Origin: Cellulosimicrobium cellulans
GTDB taxonomy: Bacteria > Actinomycetota > Actinomycetes > Actinomycetales > Cellulomonadaceae
Assembly: GCF_007679345.1 (NCBI RefSeq)
Contig: NZ_VEGH01000001.1
Coordinates: 186,001-250,000 of the forward strand
Length of the DNA: 64,000 bases
Reading direction: 5' to 3'
Position 1 is the stretch's first letter; each line of letters starts with the position of its first letter. The notes below the pieces were generated by a model. That model was not told the DNA's origin. It did not search any database and saw nothing but the letters and a program-made list of their open reading frames with translations. A program made the translations under genes and the position numbers. Of the stretch, positions 58,202-64,000 are shown piece by piece.

Positions 58202-59457
58202 CCGGCCCGGCCGCGCCCGGACCGGCCGCGTGGCGGGACGACCGCCTCCCGCTGGAGCAGCTGCGCCCCGACACGCTCGCCGTGCGCGGCGGCTCGGTGC
58301 GCACCCCGTTCCAGGAGACGTCCGAGGCGCTGTTCCTCACCCAGGGCTACGTCTACTCCCGCGCGGCCGACGCCGAGGCGGCGTTCGCCGGAGAGGCCGA
58401 CCGGTTCCTGTACTCGCGGTACGGCAACCCGACGGTGTCGACGTTCGAGGAGCGGCTCCGGCTGCTCGAGGGCGCCGAGGCCTGCTACGCCACGGCGTCC
58501 GGCATGTCGGCGGTGTTCACCGCGCTCGCCGCGCTCGTCCGGTCGGGCTCGCGGGTCGTCGCGGCGCGCGCGCTGTTCGGGTCGTCGGTGGTGATCTTCG
58601 ACGAGATCCTCGCGAAGTGGGGCGTGCGCACCGACTACGTCGACGGCCACGTGCCCGCGCAGTGGGAGGAGGCCCTGTCGACCCCCGCGGACGTGGTGTT
58701 CTTCGAGACGCCGTCCAACCCGATGCAGGACCTGGTCGACATCGCCACGGTCAGCAGGCTCGCCCACGCCGCGGGCGCGGTCGTCGTCGTGGACAACGTG
58801 TTCGCGACGCCCGTGCTGTCCCGGCCGCTCGACTTCGGCGCCGACGTGGTCGTGTACTCGGCGACCAAGCACATCGACGGCCAGGGGCGGGTGCTCGGCG
58901 GGGCGATCCTCGGCACCGACGCGTTCGTGCACGGGCCGGTGCAGACGCTGATCAGGAACACGGGGCCCTCGCTGTCGGCGTTCAACGCGTGGGTGCTGCT
59001 CAAGGGGCTGGAGACGCTGTCGCTGCGGGTGCGGCACCAGACCGCGTCCGCGCTGGTGGTGGCCACCCGGCTCGAGGAGCACCCCGCGATCGCGCAGGTC
59101 CGGTACCCGTACCTGCCGTCACACCCGCAGCACGCGCTCGCGCTCGCGCAGCAGTCCGGCGGCGGGACGGTGGTGACGTTCGATCTGCGGGTGCCGGAGG
59201 GCTCGACGCCCGCCGAGGCCAAGGCGCTGACGTTCGGGGTCCTGGACGCGCTGCGGGTGGTCGACATCTCGAACAACCTCGGCGACGCGAAGTCGCTGGT
59301 CACCCACCCGGCGACGACGACGCACCGCAAGCTCGGCCCCGCCGGGCGGGCAGCGGTCGGCATCGCGGAGTCGACGGTGCGGCTGTCCGTCGGGCTGGAG
59401 GACGTCGACGACCTGGCCGACGACCTGGAGCAGGCCCTGGGGACGCTGGGCGGCTGA
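58198..59457 (+). CDS. metZ: O-succinylhomoserine sulfhydrylase
   Basis: Makes homocysteine from O-succinylhomoserine and sulfide in methionine synthesis. 419 residues. RYGNPTVSTFEERL, ASGMSAVFTALAAL, and the PLP Lys in YSATKHIDGQGRVLGG are Cys/Met-metabolism PLP enzyme motifs, and ISNNLGDAKSLVTHPATTTH is typical of MetZ. O-acetylhomoserine use is possible. Third gene of the SAM-I controlled operon. Confidence 0.9.
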   Translation: MTGPAAPGPAAWRDDRLPLEQLRPDTLAVRGGSVRTPFQETSEALFLTQGYVYSRAADAEAAFAGEADRFLYSRYGNPTVSTFEERLRLLEGAEACYATASGMSAVFTALAALVRSGSRVVAARALFGSSVVIFDEILAKWGVRTDYVDGHVPAQWEEALSTPADVVFFETPSNPMQDLVDIATVSRLAHAAGAVVVVDNVFATPVLSRPLDFGADVVVYSATKHIDGQGRVLGGAILGTDAFVHGPVQTLIRNTGPSLSAFNAWVLLKGLETLSLRVRHQTASALVVATRLEEHPAIAQVRYPYLPSHPQHALALAQQSGGGTVVTFDLRVPEGSTPAEAKALTFGVLDALRVVDISNNLGDAKSLVTHPATTTHRKLGPAGRAAVGIAESTVRLSVGLEDVDDLADDLEQALGTLGG

Positions 59458-59485
59458 TCGGTCCGGCCTGTCGACCCGGCGGCGG

Positions 59486-59968
59486 TCACGTCGCCGGGTC
59501 GTCCTCCCACGGGCTCGGCACCGGGGGCAGCGGGGTGATGCGGTCGCTCCGCCGCCACGCGGCGACGGCCGCCACCATGAGGGGAGCACCGGTCGCCGCC
59601 GCGGTCGCGAGCACCTTCGGGCCGAGCACGAGGTCGAACGGTGCGGCGCGCAGCGCCTGCGGCCACAGCGCGGTGCCGGTGGCGACCGCCGCCACCGTGA
59701 TGGTGCCGATCGACACGGCCACGGCTCGGACCCGGGACCCGGGCGGCGGCAGCCGACGACCCACGGCCAGCACGCCGGCCCCGACCAGCAGCGCGACGGC
59801 GACGCTGAGCACCAGGACGGGTCCCAGGGTGAGCACGGTCCCGAAGGCGACGAGCACGAGCCAGTCCGCGAGGCCGGCGTGCCACCCGAGGACCTCGGCG
59901 GCGTTCACGACCGCGAGCCACAGCGGCAGCAGGACACCGAGCAGCGCCCAGTGCCGGAGCCTCGTCAC
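59486..59968 (-). CDS. hypothetical membrane protein, 160 aa
   Basis: Four probable helices: ALLGVLLPLWLAVVNAAEVL, DWLVLVAFGTVLTLGPVLVL with the following segment, AVAVSIGTITVAAVATGTAL and ATGAPLMVAAVAAW. The C-terminal tail is acidic and Pro-rich. No family recognised. TAGCCT lies six bases before GTG 59968 on the minus strand (leaderless). Convergent with metZ, gap 28 nt. Confidence 0.6.
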   Translation of the reverse strand: MTRLRHWALLGVLLPLWLAVVNAAEVLGWHAGLADWLVLVAFGTVLTLGPVLVLSVAVALLVGAGVLAVGRRLPPPGSRVRAVAVSIGTITVAAVATGTALWPQALRAAPFDLVLGPKVLATAAATGAPLMVAAVAAWRRSDRITPLPPVPSPWEDDPAT

Positions 59969-59997
59969 GCGTCGAGGCTACGGGCGCGGCGCGGCCG

Positions 59998-60213
59998 TCA
60001 GAGGTCGTTCGCCCCGGCGATCACGAAACCGACACCGACCAGCACGAACATCCCCCCGCCGAGCCGCTGCAGGACCACGTGCTGGCGCCGGGTCGGCTCG
60101 CCGTGGCGCCGGTAGAGCGCGAACCGCGTGCGGTCGAAGCGGCCGAGCACGCCCGCCAGCCCGGCGACCGCCGCGACGACACCGATGACGACGAGCGGCC
60201 AGCCGTTCAGCAT
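59998..60213 (-). CDS. small membrane protein, 71 aa
   Basis: Two helices (WPLVVIGVVAAVAGLAGVL and LGGGMFVLVGVGFVIAGA) flank a basic loop (RFDRTRFALYRRHGEPTRRQ), a hairpin topology. No family recognised. The start is ATG 60213; longer frames upstream look like shadow. It lies 29 nt upstream of the 160-aa membrane protein gene, in the same direction. Confidence 0.55.
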   Translation of the reverse strand: MLNGWPLVVIGVVAAVAGLAGVLGRFDRTRFALYRRHGEPTRRQHVVLQRLGGGMFVLVGVGFVIAGANDL

Positions 60214-60314
60214 GCCGCCGAGACTGCCCGACCACCCGCACCCTCGCACGTCGGGCCGCGCTCCGGGGTCAGGGGTAGGTGCCCTCCCCGCCGGCGGGTC
60301 ACCTCCGTGCGGGC

Positions 60315-61088
60315 TCAGGCGACCAGGGCGCGGAGCTCCGCCTCGACCCCGGCACCGCCGGCCAGCGGGTGCAGGACCACGCCGTCGACGCCCGCGCGCC
60401 GGGCCACCTCGCCGACCTCCGCCACCAGCCGGTCGGCCGTGGTGACCACGCGGGTGTCGGCCGGCGCCCACGACAGACCGGCGAGCGCGTCCAGGTACTC
60501 GAGGTGCGAGCGCTTGCGGCGGGCCGTGCGCTCGTCGCCCGCGAGGACGACCTCCAGGTCGAGCAGCACCCGGACCTCAGTGCGGTCCCGGCCGGCCTCG
60601 GCGAGCGCGTCGTCGACGAGCGCGGCGACCCGCGCCAGCGCCCCGACGGAGGGCACCGCGACGGAGAACCCGAGCCGGATGACGTCGGCGGTGCGGGCGG
60701 CGACGGCGATCGCCGACTCCGACCCCGGCCGGTGCTCGACGGTCCGCACGCCGTAGGCGGGCGCCCCCACGTGCACGACGACCGCCCGGTCGGCTCCGGT
60801 CGCAGGCGCGAGGGGCGCGACGGCGGGCCGCTCGATCGTGATCTCCACCGGATCGTCGCGCCACCCGCTGATCGACCGGGTGGCGGCGAGACGATCGGCG
60901 GGGGACGCGGGCACGGGCGAGGGGGGCACGGCCGAGGCAGGCGCGGGCGAGGTCGGCGCAGGCGCCGCGGACGCGACCGAGGCCGGCGCCGGCGGCACCG
61001 GTGCGAGACGGGCGGGGGCCGCACGGCGGGCGGCGGGGACGTGACGGGTGGCGACCGCGAGCGCGCGGTCCAGCACGGGCTGAGCCAT
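60315..61088 (-). CDS. hypothetical protein with LLM-like C-terminal part
   Basis: 257 residues. The first 75 are Pro/Ala-rich. The remainder resembles only the C-terminal third of NtaA/SnaA-type luciferase-like monooxygenases: RPGSESAIAVAARTADVI, ERTARRKRSHLEYLDALAGLSW (in part), and TTADRLVAEVGEVARRAGVDGVVLHPL. The N-terminal half of the barrel, with flavin contacts, is absent. It may be a non-enzymatic relic or a new use of the half-barrel. ATG 61088; no clear ribosome binding site. Confidence 0.55.
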   Translation of the reverse strand: MAQPVLDRALAVATRHVPAARRAAPARLAPVPPAPASVASAAPAPTSPAPASAVPPSPVPASPADRLAATRSISGWRDDPVEITIERPAVAPLAPATGADRAVVVHVGAPAYGVRTVEHRPGSESAIAVAARTADVIRLGFSVAVPSVGALARVAALVDDALAEAGRDRTEVRVLLDLEVVLAGDERTARRKRSHLEYLDALAGLSWAPADTRVVTTADRLVAEVGEVARRAGVDGVVLHPLAGGAGVEAELRALVA

Positions 61089-61513
61089 GTCGGTGGTGTC
61101 CTCGGGGTGAGGCGGGTGCGCGACGAGGGCCGTCCGGCCGCGGGCGCGCGGGGTCGTCAGCTCAGCGACAACACACCCGGCTCAGGAACACGCGGGCAGC
61201 CTAGCCGCGCTCCGCCCGGCACGGCAGCACCGTGTCCACATCCCGGGCGCCGGTGACGCGCCCCGGCCGCGGCCCCGACCCGGCGGCCGCCGCCCGCCGA
61301 CCCGGCGGCCGCCCGCGAGCGTGCACTCGACACGTCGAGCGAGTATCCGCCGACTACTCGCTCGACGCGTCGGATACTCGCCCGACGCCCGACGCCCGAC
61401 GCCCGGCGCCCGACGGCCGCAGCCCGACGGCCGCAGCCGGCGGCGGGGCGCCGCGGGCGGGGACGCGGCAGCGCCCCGGACCCGTGACGGGTCCGGGGCG
61501 CTCGGCGCGCGGG
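61089..61513. other. 425-nt gene-free region upstream of hypothetical gene
   Basis: Holds the second covarying repeat (61315-61388) and a run of imperfect 7-11 bp direct repeats of the GCCCGAC type (about 61380-61440). Before purQ's end there is GCCCCGGACCCGTGACGGGTCCGGGGC at about 61473-61500, a strong hairpin and probable purQ terminator. No coding frame is convincing. Confidence 0.6.
61315..61388. repeat. covarying multi-armed repeat, copy 2
   Basis: 74 bp, 61 of 74 bases identical to 40842-40915. Arm 61335-61349 pairs with 61371-61385 (one mismatch) or with the nearer 61356-61367. Three of the changed bases (61344, 61356, 61376) keep both alternative pairings intact. Confidence 0.85.
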
Positions 61514-62209
61514 TCAGGAGACGAGCGCGCGCATCACCGAGGTGAAGAACCGCAGGCCGTCCGTGCCCGAGCGCGGGCCGCGGGCGCCGTCCGGGCCGAA
61601 GCCCGCCTCGACGGCGTGCTCGGGGTGCGGCATGAGGCCGACGACGTTGCCGCGCGCGTTGCTGATGCCGGCGATCCCGCGCCGCGACCCGTTGGGGTTG
61701 ACGTCCTCGTAGCGGAACACGACCCGGCCCTCGCCCTCGAGCTCGTCGAGGGTGTGCTCGTCGGCGACGTACTGGCCGTCCTGGTTCTTCAGCGGGATCG
61801 TGATGCGCTCGCCCTGCGCGTACTCGCTCGTCCAGGCGGTGTCGGCGCGCTCGACGGACAGCACCTGCTCGCGGCAGACGAAGTGCAGGTGGTCGTTCTT
61901 GATCATCGAGCCCGGGAGCAGGTGCGCCTCGGTGAGGACCTGGAAGCCGTTGCAGATGCCGAGCACGGGCATGCCCTTGCCGGCGGCCGCGACGACCTCG
62001 CCCATGACGGGCGCGAACCGGCTGATCGCCCCGGCGCGCAGGTAGTCGCCGTAGGAGAACCCGCCGGGCAGGACCACGGCGTCGACGCCGCGCAGGTCCG
62101 CGTCGGCGTGCCAGAGGGCGACGGGCTCGGCCCCGGCGAGGCGCACGGCGCGCGCGGCGTCGCGGTCGTCCAGGGTGCCCGGGAAGGTGACCACGCCGAC
62201 CTTCGTCAT
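61514..62209 (-). CDS. purQ: phosphoribosylformylglycinamidine synthase subunit PurQ
   Basis: Glutaminase subunit of FGAM synthase. 231 residues. [20 protein letters not shown] at the start, nucleophile Cys in [12 protein letters not shown], and the catalytic His/Glu of MPHPEHAVE. It hands ammonia to PurL (38-41 kb) through PurS. ATG 62209 overlaps the purS TGA. A hairpin at about 61473-61500 follows the gene. Confidence 0.95.
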   Translation of the reverse strand: MTKVGVVTFPGTLDDRDAARAVRLAGAEPVALWHADADLRGVDAVVLPGGFSYGDYLRAGAISRFAPVMGEVVAAAGKGMPVLGICNGFQVLTEAHLLPGSMIKNDHLHFVCREQVLSVERADTAWTSEYAQGERITIPLKNQDGQYVADEHTLDELEGEGRVVFRYEDVNPNGSRRGIAGISNARGNVVGLMPHPEHAVEAGFGPDGARGPRSGTDGLRFFTSVMRALVS

Positions 62210-62496
62210 CAGGCCAGGCCCTCCGACAGCACGGTGCCGGCGGCGTCGGCCTCGGAGTCGGCCACGCGGACCACGTCCTCGATCACCGGGTTCGACAGCA
62301 CCTGGGTCGCGGCCTCGGCGGCGGCGGCCAGCACCTCGGGGGTGACCGGGCCGTCGACCTCGAGCTCGAACCGCTTGCCCTGGCGGACGGAGGTGAACTG
62401 GCCGAACCCGAGCCGCGGCAGCGCCCCGGCGACGGCCTTGCCCTGCGGGTCGAGGATCTCCGGCTTGGGCATCACATCGACGACGACTCGTCCCAC
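62209..62496 (-). CDS. purS: phosphoribosylformylglycinamidine synthase subunit PurS
   Basis: 95 residues. Small structural subunit bridging PurQ and Pur[39 protein letters not shown] and [12 protein letters not shown] are family motifs. GTG 62496 follows GGGAGC. TACGCT at 62535-62540 (minus strand) is a likely -10 box for the purS-purQ operon. Confidence 0.94.
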   Translation of the reverse strand: MGRVVVDVMPKPEILDPQGKAVAGALPRLGFGQFTSVRQGKRFELEVDGPVTPEVLAAAAEAATQVLSNPVIEDVVRVADSEADAAGTVLSEGLA

Positions 62497-62574
62497 GGGT
62501 GAGCTCCCTGGTTCGCGGCGGTGGGGATGGTCACAGCGTACCGACCCCGCGGGGCCCCTCCGCGCGCGCGTCCG

Positions 62575-63012
62575 TCAGGCGGCCCGGACCACCCCGACGT
62601 GCGCGTTCCCGCCGCCGGTCAGATAGGCCATGATCGCCGGGTTGTCCGAGGTGGCGAGGTCGGTGGAGTACCCGACGACCACCACGGCCCAGCCGCGGTC
62701 GAGCAGCGCGTCCAGCCACGCGTCGTCGTGCTCGGCCGCGAGCTCGACCTCGTCGCCGACCCAGAGCGTCGCCCAGCCGCCGGCCGCGGTCAGGGACGCC
62801 CGGTAGTCGTCGACCTCGCGCAGCGCCGCGTCGTCGGTGTCGGACAGGCCGAGCGCGGCGGCGTACCGCTCGAGCCGCGGCACCACGCCCGGCTCGCGGC
62901 GGGTGGGGTGCACGACCCAGCACGCGACCGGGCGCCCGTCGCGGGGGTGGTACCCGAGCGCGGTGCGGCAGCCGATGCCGTGGGGGGCGAGGACATGCAG
63001 GTCAGGGCGCAT
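62575..63012 (-). CDS. hypothetical protein, 145 aa
   Basis: Soluble, alpha-beta pattern: PHGIGCRTALGYHPRDGRPV, ALREVDDYRASLTAAGGWAT, RGWAVVVVGYSTDLATSDNP. No family recognised. ATG 63012 has TAGCGT ten bases upstream on the minus strand, so the leader is very short. It lies upstream of purS in the same direction with a 78-nt gap; its own promoter seems separate. Confidence 0.55.
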   Translation of the reverse strand: MRPDLHVLAPHGIGCRTALGYHPRDGRPVACWVVHPTRREPGVVPRLERYAAALGLSDTDDAALREVDDYRASLTAAGGWATLWVGDEVELAAEHDDAWLDALLDRGWAVVVVGYSTDLATSDNPAIMAYLTGGGNAHVGVVRAA

Positions 63013-63171
63013 ATGTGCCGCGACGCTACGACCCGGTACGGTCCGCTTCCTGGGACGTCTGGGTGCTACCACCCACGCCCCGTTGGACGGACCACCCGAT
63101 CGGTCGACGCCGCCCGGGTGGGTGGGTGTCACCCCCGACCGCGTGACCCGTCCGGCCACCACCGGCCCTCG

Positions 63172-64000
63172 TCAGAACCCCCGGTGCGTCCACCGCCCGC
63201 CGAGCAGCGTCCCCGCGACCGGCATCACGCGCAGCGGCGCCCCCGCGGACAACGGGTCCGCGTCGAGCACCGCGAGGTCGGCCGGAGCCCCCACCGCGAG
63301 CGTCAGCGGCTGCCCGTCCACCGAGGACCGCAGCGCGGTGAGCAGGTCGAGCCGCTGCTCGGGGTGCCACGGCTCGCGCCCGTCGCGGGCCCGCTCGACG
63401 GCCGCGGAGATCGCGACCCACGGGTCGAGCGGCGCCACCGGGGCGTCCGAGCCGAGCACCAGCTCGACGCCCGCGGCGGCGAGCGACGCCAGGGCGAAGG
63501 CGCGATCGGTGCGGCCGGCCCAGTGCCGGTCGGCGACGTCGCGGTCGTCCATCGCGTGCTCGGGCTGCACCGACGCCACCACCCCGAGCGAGGCGAACCG
63601 CGCCACGTCGGCGTCGGTGAGCAGCTGGGCGTGCTCGACGGACCCGCGCGCGCCGGAGGCCGCGAACGCGTCCAGGGCCAGGGTGTTCGCGTGGTCGCCG
63701 ATCGCGTGGATCGCGCAGGTCAGGCCCTTGCGGGTGGCGTGCGCCATGAGCGGCACCAGGTGCTCGGGCGGCACGGACAGCACGCCGTGCGCGTCGGCGC
63801 CGGACAGACCGGGGTACGGGTCGTGGCAGAACGCGGTGCGGGTGTTGAGGGACCCGTCCGTCACCACCTTGAGCGGGCCCTGCTGGAGCAGCCCGCCGGT
63901 GCCGACGACCACGTCACCGGACCGGAGCTCCTCGGCCAGCACCCGGTCCAGGTACGGCTCCCACACGCCCGCGCGGACCCGGAGCGCGTCGTTGCCCGCG
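63172..64000 (-). CDS. amidohydrolase, YtcJ-like, C-terminal part (runs off window)
   Basis: The last 275 codons of a metal-dependent hydrolase. KVVTDGSLNTRTAFCHDPY, HAIGDHANTLALDAF with metal His, VEHAQLLTDADVARFASLG, QPEHAMDD and LGSDAPVAPLDPWVAI (catalytic Asp) match YtcJ/ExoQ-type amidohydrolase family 3; the end LGGRWTHRGF is typical. The substrate is unknown. The N-terminal part lies beyond 64000. Confidence 0.88.
   Translation of the reverse strand, partial: AGNDALRVRAGVWEPYLDRVLAEELRSGDVVVGTGGLLQQGPLKVVTDGSLNTRTAFCHDPYPGLSGADAHGVLSVPPEHLVPLMAHATRKGLTCAIHAIGDHANTLALDAFAASGARGSVEHAQLLTDADVARFASLGVVASVQPEHAMDDRDVADRHWAGRTDRAFALASLAAAGVELVLGSDAPVAPLDPWVAISAAVERARDGREPWHPEQRLDLLTALRSSVDGQPLTLAVGAPADLAVLDADPLSAGAPLRVMPVAGTLLGGRWTHRGF

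Overview
The window is about 75 percent GC and densely coded, with start codons that are often GTG, many stop/start overlaps of the GTGA or ATGA type, and classic actinobacterial genes (bldC, DUF3073, DUF3618, Holin-X, a PurS/PurQ/PurL set, SAM-IV riboswitch). Protein content and style point to a motile, pigmented member of the Micrococcales, most likely Cellulomonas or a close relative; the genus is an inference from gene content, not from a marker gene. I see no prophage, insertion sequence, CRISPR array, rRNA or origin: this reads as ordinary chromosome.

Left part (1-9.3 kb): the start of a carotenoid operon (crtE-crtB) with a dyad over its -10 box; a four-gene TasA/SipW-type secretion cassette that also carries an RCC1 propeller protein and a sorting-tail protein; galE; an F420/FMN luciferase-like oxidoreductase; a DUF4914 protein with a PEPCK-like P-loop; a small zincin. 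9.3-9.7 kb: tRNA-Glu, tRNA-Asp, tRNA-Phe and a strong hairpin terminator. 9.7-13.7 kb: a membrane PAS histidine kinase coupled to an unusual response regulator whose output is a PIG-L deacetylase, then a STAS anti-sigma-factor antagonist and a DUF2087 protein. 14-21 kb: a class A PBP whose frame is broken, small lipoproteins, an M15 peptidase and a double-GAF soluble chemoreceptor that share a sigma-28-like promoter pattern, an ArsR regulator and an APC permease. 22.7-27 kb: a CE1758/CE1759 monooxygenase-reductase pair and a bacteriophytochrome with PP2C output. 27-32 kb: twin CrcB/Fluc channels, a LuxR regulator with a degenerate receiver, an envelope trio, ogt, bldC, DUF3073.

32-41 kb: purM-purF, IMPACT/YigZ, SCP protein, rsgA and purL; purQ and purS lie at 61.5-62.5 kb, so most of the FGAM-synthesis machinery is present in two places. 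41-47 kb: a DUF2599 lipoprotein, then a five-gene Dpp/Opp importer behind a leaderless polycysteine leader peptide and competing hairpins, implying cysteine-responsive attenuation of a sulfur-containing peptide importer. 47-54 kb: acyl-CoA dehydrogenase and TetR diverging from thiolase-FabG-MaoC. 54-60 kb: small proteins, then a class V aminotransferase under a SAM-IV riboswitch facing a DUF1737-rhodanese-metZ operon under a SAM-I type riboswitch. The window ends within an amidohydrolase gene.

Three themes recur. First, at least fourteen genes have TANNNT placed 6-7 nt before the start codon and no Shine-Dalgarno, so leaderless transcription is common. Second, long intergenic spaces repeatedly hold 60-80 bp multi-armed inverted repeats; two of them (40.8 and 61.3 kb) are 82 percent identical and covary in their arms. 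Third, sulfur metabolism is controlled by several RNA devices (Cys leader peptide, SAM-IV, SAM-I). All assignments are from reading the sequence; no database search was run.
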